DNA from: an uncultured Clostridia bacterium
GTDB taxonomy: Bacteria; Cyanobacteriota; Vampirovibrionia; Gastranaerophilales; Gastranaerophilaceae
Reading direction: 5' to 3'
NCBI GenBank assembly: GCA_945946765.1
Contig: CAMEWS010000007.1
Span: forward strand, 1-52,599
DNA length: 52,599 bases
The position numbers and the translations under genes were made by a program. Below the pieces are notes generated by a model, which saw nothing but the letters and a program-made list of their open reading frames with translations, was not told the DNA's origin and made no database searches. Every line of letters starts with the position of its first letter. Positions within the stretch are counted from its first letter, which is position 1. Positions 8,687 to 16,696 of this stretch are shown piece after piece.

Positions 8687-9496
8687 ATGGAAAATTCAAT
8701 AAAAGTATTATTTATAGGCGACATAGTAGGACGTCCGGGTAGAAAAATCCTCAAGGATTATCTGGACGACTTCGCTGAGTCTTACGACTTTATTATTACT
8801 AATGTGGAAAATGCATCTCATGGTTTTGGTTTGACGGAAAAAAATCATAATGAACTGTGCGAAGCAGGTATTCATTGCTTTACATCGGGCAATCACATCT
8901 GGGATAAAAAAGATATTTATTCATACATTAACAATTCTGACAGACTAATCCGTCCTTGGAACTATCCTAAAGGTACATACGGTGTCGGTCACAGAATTTT
9001 TGATGTTAAAAATACAAAAATTGCCGTTATGAATTTTCTTGGGCGAACATTTATGAGTCCTTTGGATTCCCCGTGGGAAATTGTTGAAAAAGAAATTGAA
9101 GAAATAAAAAAAGAAGCACCGATTGTAATTGTAGATTTTCATGCAGAGGCAACTGCGGAAAAAATTTGTTTCGGCAGATTCTGCTCGGATTGCAAAATTA
9201 GTGCGGTGCTAGGTACGCACACACATGTACAAACTGCTGACGAAAAAATCATTAACAACTACACCGCATACATTACTGATGTCGGTTTTTGCGGTGTATA
9301 TGATTCCGTAATCGGTATGGCTTACGAGCCGTCTTTAAAAAGACTTGTATCAAGTATTCCCGAACGTTTTGACATTGCGGATTCTCCCATATTGGAACTC
9401 AATGCCGTCAGTATGAGCTTTGATGCCGTTTCAGGGCAAGCACAAAGCATAGAAAGAATTAAATTTATAAAAGATTATAGTGAGGAAACAGAATGA
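8687..9496 (+). CDS. ymdB: YmdB/TIGR00282 family metallophosphoesterase
   Basis: 269 residues. Binuclear-metal phosphoesterase motifs are all present: FIGDIVGRPGRK (first aspartate), NVENASHGFGLTEKN, FTSGNHIWD (GNH), VDFHAEATAEK and LGTHTHVQTAD. Family members cleave 2',3'-cyclic nucleotides and, in Bacillus, control RNase Y-dependent processes and biofilm switching. The position directly after rny supports that link. The 147-base gap upstream holds no recognised element. The PHP gene follows after 15 bases. The ribosome site is weak (GCAGG), but the start is fixed by the family's conserved first strand. Confidence 0.94.
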   Translation: MENSIKVLFIGDIVGRPGRKILKDYLDDFAESYDFIITNVENASHGFGLTEKNHNELCEAGIHCFTSGNHIWDKKDIYSYINNSDRLIRPWNYPKGTYGVGHRIFDVKNTKIAVMNFLGRTFMSPLDSPWEIVEKEIEEIKKEAPIVIVDFHAEATAEKICFGRFCSDCKISAVLGTHTHVQTADEKIINNYTAYITDVGFCGVYDSVIGMAYEPSLKRLVSSIPERFDIADSPILELNAVSMSFDAVSGQAQSIERIKFIKDYSEETE

Positions 9497-9511
9497 TGAA
9501 AGGATAGAAAG

Positions 9512-10378
9512 GTGAAAGTCGATTTACACATTCACACAATCTATTCGGACGGTGTATTTTCGCCCGAAAAGATTGTTGATACTGCTATCGATGCAGGCTT
9601 AGACGCTATTGCGATTACCGATCACGATAACGTGCTTGCATACCCGATTGCGGTAAATTATGCAAAAAAGCTTGCAAAAGATACCGGACAAAAAGAATTG
9701 GAAATCCTTCCGGGTGTTGAAATCAATACAATTTATCAAAATGCTGAAATACATATTTTAGGTTATTTCATGGATAGAACAAACAGCGATTTTCTTTCCA
9801 TGTTGAAGTCACAGCAAAAAGCACGTGTTGAGCAAACAGAAGAAATTATACACCTTTTAAATAAAAAAGAAGGCATCCATATAACAATGGAAAAATTGGA
9901 AAGCCTTGTTGCTCCCGGCGGAAGTATCGGTCGTCCACACATAGCAAAAGCTATTACTATGGTGGGTGGAACAAACAGTGTTACAGATGCTTATAACAAG
10001 TATATTCATAATGATTCGGGCGTGTATGTCCAAAGAAAGACAATTACACCGCACGAAGCCATAGAAATAATATATGATGCAGGTGGAATTCCGGTTTTTG
10101 CTCATCCGTTTGATGTTGAAAATGCGGAAACTCTTATTAAAGAGTTTATGCACTACGGCTTACGTGGAGTAGAAGCTTACCACCGCAAACACTCCCCAGC
10201 AATGGTTGAATACTATTCCAGCATTGCGGAAAAAAGCGGTTTAATTATTACGGGCGGTTCTGACTTTCACGCACCAAATCCAAACAACGGTCAAATCATT
10301 ATGGGTAAAAACTTTATACCCGAATGGATTTATGACAAATTGATAAAAGAAAAGAAAGAATTGGATTTGGCAAGATAA
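9512..10378 (+). CDS. PHP-domain phosphoesterase (TrpH/YciV-like)
   Basis: 288 residues starting at GTG, with AAAGG eight bases upstream. Metal ligands of the PHP fold are visible in order: VDLHIHTIYSDG, AITDHDN, LPGVEIN, IHILGYF, a region with GRPHIAKA, then PVFAHPF and GSDFHAPN. The Escherichia relative is a 5'-3' exonuclease and 3',5'-nucleotide phosphatase (RNase AM) acting on short RNA and pAp. With rny and ymdB upstream this makes a plausible RNA-turnover cluster, although the substrate here is inferred from family only. Confidence 0.9.
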   Translation: MKVDLHIHTIYSDGVFSPEKIVDTAIDAGLDAIAITDHDNVLAYPIAVNYAKKLAKDTGQKELEILPGVEINTIYQNAEIHILGYFMDRTNSDFLSMLKSQQKARVEQTEEIIHLLNKKEGIHITMEKLESLVAPGGSIGRPHIAKAITMVGGTNSVTDAYNKYIHNDSGVYVQRKTITPHEAIEIIYDAGGIPVFAHPFDVENAETLIKEFMHYGLRGVEAYHRKHSPAMVEYYSSIAEKSGLIITGGSDFHAPNPNNGQIIMGKNFIPEWIYDKLIKEKKELDLAR

Positions 10379-10417
10379 CGGAGTTCAAGACGGGCGCCGT
10401 ATGAGATTATTTATACA

Positions 10418-11062
10418 ATGATAAACAATAAACTTAAAGCATTTAATATGGTTGAAATTATGATTGTGATATGTCTTTTGGCTGTCACAGTCATACTGTG
10501 CATTCCAACAATCTTTAACAACACAAAAGAGGCAAAAATAATCTCAGGTTGGAAAAAACTTTATGGTGAAATGCAATCAAACTTTGAAGTATTCAATGTC
10601 AGTGATGCTCAAAAAATAGGAATAATATGTTTTGAAAACATCAAAGACAAAGAAACGGAAATCTTTAAAATTATAAACCCTTATTTTAATGTGGATACGA
10701 GTAAGAGTACAAACTCTTTAAAAACATACAATTACAGATTAAAAAACGGTGCACATGTACCAAAGCAATCCAACATTTATACAAGATTGTTTGCCTATCA
10801 GGAAAACGGAAACATAGTTGCGTTTAAGTGGCTGTCTTGCCGTTGTACGGAAACTGAGCCTTGTGCGGTTGCGCTTTTTGATATGAACGGTACTAAAAAA
10901 CCAAACAAAATCGGAGAAGATGTCTTTGGACTATACTTATATAAAGGCAGAATTGAGGCATTTGGCTCAGAGCTTTCAAATGACGAATTGGAACAGACAT
11001 GCAATAATCATTCAAGTGGAATGAATTGCTCTGAGTATTATTTAAGGGGCGGAAAATTTTAG
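10418..11062 (+). CDS. Prepilin-like protein, solitary member
   Basis: 214 residues. The N-terminus LKAFNMVEIMIVICLLAVTV is a type IV pilin/pseudopilin processing site and helix: phenylalanine at +1, glutamate at +5, and alanine instead of glycine at -1. The C-terminal half carries FDMNGTKKPNKIGEDVFG, the same D-x-N-G-x3-P-N-x2-G-x-D pattern found in the four tandem prepilins at 33528-36189, and ends with CSEYYLRGG. It should be inserted in the membrane, trimmed by a prepilin peptidase and assembled by a pilus or type II-like machine, none of which is in the window. It is a minor-pilin candidate rather than a major pilin. Confidence 0.85.
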   Translation: MINNKLKAFNMVEIMIVICLLAVTVILCIPTIFNNTKEAKIISGWKKLYGEMQSNFEVFNVSDAQKIGIICFENIKDKETEIFKIINPYFNVDTSKSTNSLKTYNYRLKNGAHVPKQSNIYTRLFAYQENGNIVAFKWLSCRCTETEPCAVALFDMNGTKKPNKIGEDVFGLYLYKGRIEAFGSELSNDELEQTCNNHSSGMNCSEYYLRGGKF

Positions 11063-11119
11063 CAAACGGACATGTCAAGTTCAGTATGATAAAAAATTAA
11101 AGAAGGAAATAATAAAAAG

Positions 11120-11890
11120 ATGGATAAACAATTTGAAGAACAATTGAATGCAGCAATGGAGCTTTTTAAAAAAAGAGATTACGAAAACGCTCTTGAAGAA
11201 TTTAAAAAACTGTTAGAGCTTGATAACAAAAATGCACACTTGTATAACAATATAGGTTTGTGTTTAGCGCATTTGGGACAAAATTCCCAAGCGGAGGAAT
11301 ATTATAAAAAAGCTATTTTTCTTGATGACAAGCTTGTTGAAACTTATATAAATATTGCTGATATTTATTACAAAGAAAACCGCCTGTGGGATGCGATAGA
11401 AACTTTGCAGGGTGCAATTGCTCTTGTTCCCGATAATGTTGCATTAAGACATTACTTGGGCAGAATTTATATTGAAGACAAACGTTATGATGATGCAATT
11501 GATGCATTAGATTCTGTTTTGGAATTAGCCCCCAAAAACTATGACGCAAACTGGGATTTGGGTATGGTATATTTTGAACTTGGTGATTACGACAGCGCAA
11601 TTGCCAACTTTGAAGAAGTTTTAAATTATATTGAAGATAATGAACTTATATTTTATCAAACAGCCCTTGCTTATGAAGCCAATGACGAGTTGGATAAAGC
11701 TATCTCTAACCTTTTAAAAAGTATTGCGGTTAATGACAAATTTCCGTTAGGCTATAAACGTTTGGGAATGTTATTTATGGCTCGAGGTGACTTGCAAGAT
11801 GCAAAAGAGTATTACGAAGAATATGTTAAATTTGATATCCCTCAAGAAGAAAAAGAAAAAATCGAAAAAATTCTTGAAAGATTGAGTTAG
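11120..11890 (+). CDS. TPR-repeat protein
   Basis: 256 residues made of about seven tetratricopeptide repeats from residue 4 onward. Typical units are YENALEEFKKLLELDNKNAH then LYNNIGLCLAHLGQNSQAEE, YINIADIYYKENRLWDAIET and ANWDLGMVYFELGDYDSAIA. No signal peptide or membrane helix is visible, so it is probably a cytosolic scaffold. AAGGAAATAATAAAAAG precedes the ATG. It ends facing the M16 peptidase gene, with 122 bases between them and no clear hairpin terminator. The partner is unknown. Confidence 0.9.
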   Translation: MDKQFEEQLNAAMELFKKRDYENALEEFKKLLELDNKNAHLYNNIGLCLAHLGQNSQAEEYYKKAIFLDDKLVETYINIADIYYKENRLWDAIETLQGAIALVPDNVALRHYLGRIYIEDKRYDDAIDALDSVLELAPKNYDANWDLGMVYFELGDYDSAIANFEEVLNYIEDNELIFYQTALAYEANDELDKAISNLLKSIAVNDKFPLGYKRLGMLFMARGDLQDAKEYYEEYVKFDIPQEEKEKIEKILERLS

Positions 11891-12012
11891 ACATTTTAAA
11901 ACAATTAAGTATAGTTTTTTTAATGGGGTGCTTCTATACACTTGTTGCATGTGTCAAGCCGATTAATAGAAATGGGCTTGTGGTTTTGCATAGGTTCAAA
12001 AAGCGGGTGGAG

Positions 12013-14949
12013 TCAGTTGATTATATGACAATTATTAAAATAATCGATTGTGTTTTTGCTTGCAAGAATCGAGGTAATTGAATTTCCTGCAAATACGTAA
12101 TTTGCTGCATTTTGAATATCTTGTGGTGTAATAGAATCAATAATTTTCATGTTTTCGTTAACGGAATTTATACCCGTTGGGCTGCTTTTTGCACTTGAAA
12201 GCAGCATTGTTTTACCTTCCGAAGATTCCATAGAATTAAGGAGTTTGGTTTTTATTCTTAGCTTTGCAGCATCCAATTCTTCTTGTGACACCTTTTCCTT
12301 TTTAAACTTGTCAATATGTTTTTTAAATCCGTTAAGTGATTTTTCTACGTTGTCATAAAGCTGAATGTTTTCTGTCGGATTATCGGTGGTTGTTTTGATA
12401 GCAAGAGAAATAACTCCTGTGTCACCGACAAAATCTAAATTTGATTCTACACGATATGCCAATTTTTGAGATTCTCTCAAATCTTCAAAAAGTCTTGAGG
12501 ACGGACCTCCGCCAAGAATAGTATTCAACAATAAAAATGACATCTGGTCTTTGGGGTTGTAACTTGTTTTAAATTTAAAAGCCTGTATAATATCAGCCTG
12601 ATTTCTGGGTTCAGTTTTTGTTATAACTTTATTTTCTTGGATAGGTTCATATACTTTAAAAGGTTGAATATTAAAAGGCTTAAATGTTCTTAAACCAACG
12701 GACATTTTATTTATAACGGCTTGTTCAACAGAAGAATCTTTTTCTATTGGTGCTGTAAATACACCTTTTGCCATAGCATTGTTTTTGATGTAATTATAAA
12801 ACTCTATTATATCTTGAAGCGTAATATTTTCTATAGCTGCAAGCAATTCCTCTTTGGTTGCAAACTCATTTAATGTTGGGAATAATTCTTTGCAAGCAGT
12901 CTCACTTGCGGAATTTTGCATATTTAAAATGGATTCTTTAAGTAGATTTTTAGCATAAGTTAGACTGCTTTCCGTAAATCTGGGTTTTGTAAAAACTTCT
13001 TTTATCAAATCCAGAGAATATTCAAAATCAGATGCCAATGATTCAACTTCTGCACTAATAGAGTTGTAATTTGCATCGAATTTTAGATTCATTCCTGTTT
13101 TGTGGACATCCTTGTAAAAAGCATCATAATTTTTGTCGATAGTACCTTCGTTAAGCATAATAGCCAATAATGAGGGGATACCCGGTTTTACATTTGCGGG
13201 TGTATTTGCTGATAATACAATTGTAGATGCTGATAAATCAGATTGGTTAGGATTTAAAATAACTTCCATATTGTTTGCAAGTTTGTATTGCTTAATTTTG
13301 GAAGTATCAAATTTTTTGTCTTCCGGATTACCTTTAAAAGAAATTTTTGGAGTTGCTGTCGGTTTTGCTGAAACCGTATTATTTGCTTTTTTATAATTTT
13401 GAGAAATATCGGAATCACTTAATGAATCAGGATGAACAACTGCAATTGAGGCTTTGGTTAAATCAAGATATTTTTGAGCAAAAGCGGAAACATCTGCAGA
13501 TGTAACACTGTCTAAAAGCTCTAAATATTTTTCAACATAATCCAAATCATCATCCAAAACGGCATTTCCTAAAATAGCATTTAACTGTTGCGAATCCTCT
13601 GAAATTTTAGAAAATGTCATTTTTAGTATGTTTTTAGCCGTAGAAAGTTCTTCTTGCGACAACGGTTTGCTTTGGATATTACCAATCTCGTTGTAAATCA
13701 TTTTCAAAACTTCTTCGGTTTTTTGAGGAGTAGATTGCGATGCAATCAAAATAGCCTTTGGGTCAAAAGGTCTGTTGCCTACACGCTCAACATTCATAAC
13801 GGCTGAGGATTGGATTTTATTTAATTCTTTTCTTATTCTTGCGCCTTTATAACCCAATAATGCGGTTAACAAAACCTCCATTGTGATATTTTCTTTCGTG
13901 GAGTTATTGGCAGGGCCGCTAAAACCAATAACAGCAGTGCCTGACTGAGCTTTTGGGGATTTTAAATCTACTCTTATGGTTTGTTGAAGGGGTATAAAGT
14001 TTTGATATTTTCTATTTTGTACAGGTACATAAGAACTTTTGTTAAAGTATTTTGCCACAGTATTAACAGCTTCTTGCTCGGGGACTTCACCAGTTACAAC
14101 GGTAACGCTGTTGTCGGGAGTGTACCACAAATTGTAGTATTCTTGCGTGTCGTTTCTTGTTAATTTGTTGATATTAGAGATTGTACCTGCAACAAGGTCC
14201 GGAGAAGTTGTTTCAATATTATAAAGATTTTTTATACATTTGTTTAAGGCTTCATTTTCGGGCAGGTCGCCAACCATACTTATTTCTTGTGTAACAGGTC
14301 CTTTTTCTTTTTCAATCATATCTTCAGCATGCTTCGGATATTGCAGTTGTTGTGATTGAAGATATACAGAAGTGTCAAAAACATTTCCCTTTCCTAAAAG
14401 TTGGGAAGTTATAAAATAATTTGTTTGAGAAAACCCTGTAGATGCATTTGTCATTGCGCCAAGTTTGTTTACGATTTTAAAAAAATCACCTGCGCCAAGT
14501 CCGTGACCGTTAGGGTCTTGCGAGCCGTTAAAAGCCATATGTTCTTCAAAATGACTTATACCTCTTTTGTCGTCAGGTTCATTCATCGAGCCAACATTGT
14601 AATAAGTTTCTAAAACCGTCGGGCCTTTTTTTTCTAAAACCACAACTTTTTGACCGTTTGCAAGAGTATATAGTTTAGCTTTATTGGAAAAAGCAAGATT
14701 GATATCACGTTCAAATTTGTAAGGAATAGGAGCCTGTGCAAGCGTTTGTGCCTTTAGCGAATCCGCAGCTTTGGCATTGATTGGGTCTGAAGCAGCACTT
14801 GAGATAGATTCTTCAACCTTTGAAGGATTAATCTGTGTCGGTGCCGTCAATATATCTTGCTCATTTACTGCATTGGATACGTTACTTAGCACATTAGCCT
14901 GCACAGGTTTTTGAAAATTATTTTTTAGATTAACGACATCTAACTTCAT
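12013..14949 (-). CDS. Large two-half M16 family zinc peptidase
   Basis: 978 residues. The first half contains the inverted zinc motif HFEEH (residues 133-137, within GISHFEEHMAFNG). The distal glutamate is in the expected EKEKGPVTQEIS segment. The second half, from about residue 560, repeats the M16 fold without a HxxEH and is presumably the inactive clamp half. Fused halves like this resemble pitrilysin or PqqL-type enzymes, which degrade unfolded peptides in a closed chamber. The first 75 residues are low-complexity (Gln/Asn/Ser/Ala), with no classical signal peptide. A linker between the halves contains PKISFKGNPEDKKF, a Phe-Lys-Gly motif like that of other proteins here. Localisation is uncertain. 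Confidence 0.93.
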   Translation of the reverse strand: MKLDVVNLKNNFQKPVQANVLSNVSNAVNEQDILTAPTQINPSKVEESISSAASDPINAKAADSLKAQTLAQAPIPYKFERDINLAFSNKAKLYTLANGQKVVVLEKKGPTVLETYYNVGSMNEPDDKRGISHFEEHMAFNGSQDPNGHGLGAGDFFKIVNKLGAMTNASTGFSQTNYFITSQLLGKGNVFDTSVYLQSQQLQYPKHAEDMIEKEKGPVTQEISMVGDLPENEALNKCIKNLYNIETTSPDLVAGTISNINKLTRNDTQEYYNLWYTPDNSVTVVTGEVPEQEAVNTVAKYFNKSSYVPVQNRKYQNFIPLQQTIRVDLKSPKAQSGTAVIGFSGPANNSTKENITMEVLLTALLGYKGARIRKELNKIQSSAVMNVERVGNRPFDPKAILIASQSTPQKTEEVLKMIYNEIGNIQSKPLSQEELSTAKNILKMTFSKISEDSQQLNAILGNAVLDDDLDYVEKYLELLDSVTSADVSAFAQKYLDLTKASIAVVHPDSLSDSDISQNYKKANNTVSAKPTATPKISFKGNPEDKKFDTSKIKQYKLANNMEVILNPNQSDLSASTIVLSANTPANVKPGIPSLLAIMLNEGTIDKNYDAFYKDVHKTGMNLKFDANYNSISAEVESLASDFEYSLDLIKEVFTKPRFTESSLTYAKNLLKESILNMQNSASETACKELFPTLNEFATKEELLAAIENITLQDIIEFYNYIKNNAMAKGVFTAPIEKDSSVEQAVINKMSVGLRTFKPFNIQPFKVYEPIQENKVITKTEPRNQADIIQAFKFKTSYNPKDQMSFLLLNTILGGGPSSRLFEDLRESQKLAYRVESNLDFVGDTGVISLAIKTTTDNPTENIQLYDNVEKSLNGFKKHIDKFKKEKVSQEELDAAKLRIKTKLLNSMESSEGKTMLLSSAKSSPTGINSVNENMKIIDSITPQDIQNAANYVFAGNSITSILASKNTIDYFNNCHIIN

Positions 14950-15298
14950 ACAAATATTTTAAAACTTCCTATGTTTTTACAAAACGGGTAAAGAAAAAAA
15001 ATTAACATTTCATTTTCCAACTTTTATAAATCTTAACAAAATTAGCAAAGAAAGAAAATGAGCGAAAGAAAAACTAATTATACAAGTTGGTACAAATGAG
15101 TTAGCCTTTGCCTTGAATACACAAAATTTGAGGCTATTTGGACGTTTTACTCCTTCTGAATGACAATAATAATCATTAAGGTGCATAAAACGGACCTTAT
15201 CCGCCTTGCAAAACCATAATTTCACAATCAATCAAATGAATGTTTAAAATTATTCCCAATGTGGTATATATATCATGTAGGTTATCAGAGGATAAATT
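14950..15298. other. Intergenic region before the YjfB-like gene
   Basis: 349 bases between divergent genes. A 73-codon minus-strand frame at 15010-15231 has no ribosome site and an unlikely composition, so I treat it as non-coding. The minus strand contains GTCATTCAGAAGGAG, reminiscent of the GTCATTC-type intergenic repeats found in many genomes. A similar GTCATTCGCACTCCG string occurs on the minus strand at the window's right end. The last 60 bases probably hold the promoter of the downstream gene (TATATA at about 15266). Confidence 0.35.
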
Positions 15299-15502
15299 AT
15301 GTCTAATGCAATTAGTTCAATAAACTCTCAAATGGCCGCTCAAACTGCAAGTGTGCAAATGGCTTGTTTAAGCATGACACAACAAAAACAGGAAGGTGCT
15401 ATTGCTTTACAGCTTTTGGCCGGTGCAATTAACACAATGCCTCAAGACCCTTCTACAATAACCGCTGAGCAGTTAAAATCCCCAATTGACATCAGAGTTT
15501 AG
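15299..15502 (+). CDS. YjfB-like small protein
   Basis: 67 residues with AGAGG eight bases before the ATG. It is helical and glutamine/alanine/methionine-rich: SSINSQMAAQTASVQMACLS then MTQQKQEGAIALQLLAGAIN. This matches the general layout of the short YjfB-like 'putative motility protein' family, where an N-terminal helix is followed by a QGAxxLxLL segment. No flagellar genes occur in the window, so a motility role is not supported by context. An intrinsic terminator follows immediately, making this a monocistronic unit. Confidence 0.65.
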   Translation: MSNAISSINSQMAAQTASVQMACLSMTQQKQEGAIALQLLAGAINTMPQDPSTITAEQLKSPIDIRV

Positions 15503-15508
15503 AATAAG

Positions 15509-15540
15509 AGCCTTTCTGTTACAGAGAGGCTTTTATTTTT
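15509..15540 (+). terminator. Intrinsic terminator after the YjfB-like gene
   Basis: Nine-pair stem GCCTTTCTG / CAGAGAGGC (15510-15518 with 15522-15530), three-base loop, then TTTTATTTTT. It closes the small plus-strand gene and overlaps the last codons of the convergent ThiF-like gene. Confidence 0.85.
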
Positions 15541-16205
15541 GCACAAATAGGACAATTTTCATTTTTTGTTAGTGTAATTTGGTTGAATTTTTGGGTGGGA
15601 TGAAAATAGCTTATCATCTTGTCAGGGGAATAATGACCTTTTCCCAAAATAAAATCCGTTGCAATATCGGCAAGGATAGCTGATGCAGCGTTTGAAAGAA
15701 TTGCTGTTTGAGGCGAATAAATATGGTTTGCCAAATCTTCAGGCGAGTACATACAATTTAAACAAGCGGTTGTGTGGGGTATTATCATTGCTATTTGAAC
15801 GTAATTCTCCGTAACATTGCTGTAAATCAATGGTTTGTTATACTTTACGGCAAGCTCGTTAAGCCGAAATTTTAAATCGTAATTTGGCAAGCAGTCTACA
15901 ATCAGGTCGTATTCTTGAATAATTGCATCCGCATTTATTGAATTTAGTGGTTCATTGTGTATTTTAATCAGTGCGTTGTAATTGTATTTTTCTATTTCAG
16001 ACAGGATAAGTTCCGCTTTTTCATTTTCGATAATCCCTATTGTTCCGACACCGGAGTTGGTAAGGTTCACCAAGGTTTTTGCGGCAATTCTGCCGGTGCC
16101 TGCCGTTAACACCTTTGTTGATTTAAGTTTGAAGAATTGTTCTTTTGTCAAATTTTTGGTTTGAAAGTTTCGGGTAATTTTGGGCTGTCTTTTGATTTTT
16201 TTCAT
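15519..16205 (-). CDS. Shortened ThiF/MoeB (E1-like) family protein
   Basis: 228 residues. The Rossmann start KVLTAGTGRIAAKTLVNLTN and SGVGTIGIIE match E1-like adenylating enzymes. Later segments are also typical: YDLIVDCLPNYDLKFRLNELA, YNKPLIYSNV and the cysteine pair CLNC, with a second pair CPIC near the C-terminus that could complete a zinc site. However, the stretch that should follow the second strand (D-x-D-x-V-E-x-S-N-L-x-R-Q) is missing; the sequence passes straight to NEKAELILSEIEKYN. It therefore lacks the arginine and aspartate used for adenylation and may be a non-catalytic paralog. No ubiquitin-like partner gene is nearby. Confidence 0.8.
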   Translation of the reverse strand: MKKIKRQPKITRNFQTKNLTKEQFFKLKSTKVLTAGTGRIAAKTLVNLTNSGVGTIGIIENEKAELILSEIEKYNYNALIKIHNEPLNSINADAIIQEYDLIVDCLPNYDLKFRLNELAVKYNKPLIYSNVTENYVQIAMIIPHTTACLNCMYSPEDLANHIYSPQTAILSNAASAILADIATDFILGKGHYSPDKMISYFHPTQKFNQITLTKNENCPICAKIKASL

Positions 16206-16246
16206 ATTAATCTCTTTTGTATAATAATTTATGAAATTTGTTTAAA

Positions 16247-16275
16247 ATAAAATAAATTATATTACAATAGGTCAA
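16247..16275 (-). promoter_or_regulatory. Candidate promoter of the ThiF-like gene
   Basis: On the minus strand TTGACC (16270-16275) is separated by 17 bases from TTTTAT (16247-16252), about 40 bases upstream of the ATG, which itself has an AAGAG ribosome site. The -35 match is good and the -10 match moderate. The remainder of 16206-16540 holds only this promoter and the terminator described next. Confidence 0.45.
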
Positions 16276-16432
16276 TCGGAGGTAATATTTTGTGTAGGAA
16301 TTGTTAAGCACAAAATAACCCGAGAATTTTTAACAGAAAAAGTAAAATAAGTATTTTTATCATGCCCATGTTTATACAGATTGACTAAAAATTTGACTTG
16401 TTGCATTAGACGGTTGTTTAATAAGTTATGAT

Positions 16433-16464
16433 TAAAGAAAAGCCGCATGAACAATTCATACGGC
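16433..16464 (-). terminator. Intrinsic terminator of the glycosyltransferase operon
   Basis: On the minus strand the stem GCCGTATGAA / TTCATGCGGC (ten pairs including one G-U; 16455-16464 with 16442-16451) has a three-base loop and is followed by TTTTCTTT. It lies about 75 bases after the 51-residue gene at 16541-16696 and closes that operon. It falls inside an 85-codon frame (16272-16529), which argues that frame is not a gene. Confidence 0.85.
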
Positions 16465-16540
16465 GTGTTGTTAAAATATATTATTAAATTGCACATTAGT
16501 GCCTGAGAAGGGTCCATTCCATAAAGCATAAGTTTCTTGA

Positions 16541-16696
16541 TTAATTATGTTTGTTTACACACATATAATCTAACAAATAACCTGTAACTTCAGGATATTC
16601 TTTTACCCATTGTTCCTTTTCAACATTGTACGAATGTGCAAATCCGTTATAGGCACAGGAATATAACCAGTTCTCCGCTTTTTCTGTATTTTTCAT
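16541..16696 (-). CDS. 51-residue protein coupled to the transferase fusion
   Basis: The frame is short but well supported. Its ATG overlaps the stop codon of the upstream transferase in a TAATG junction, and the operon terminator lies 75 bases after its own TAA. The product begins MKNTEKAENWLYSCAYNGFA, continues with EKEQWVKEYPEVTGYLLDYM and ends CVNKHN. It is soluble and rich in aromatic residues, with no membrane helix. I recognise no family. Translational coupling suggests a stoichiometric partner of the three-domain transferase. Confidence 0.72.
   Translation of the reverse strand: MKNTEKAENWLYSCAYNGFAHSYNVEKEQWVKEYPEVTGYLLDYMCVNKHN

Noticed and set aside
15010-15231. 73-codon minus-strand frame
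   Set aside because: No ribosome site, unusual composition, and it contains a GTCATTC-type intergenic repeat string; probably non-coding.
16272-16529. 85-codon minus-strand frame
   Set aside because: The intrinsic terminator at 16433-16464 lies inside it and no ribosome site precedes it.
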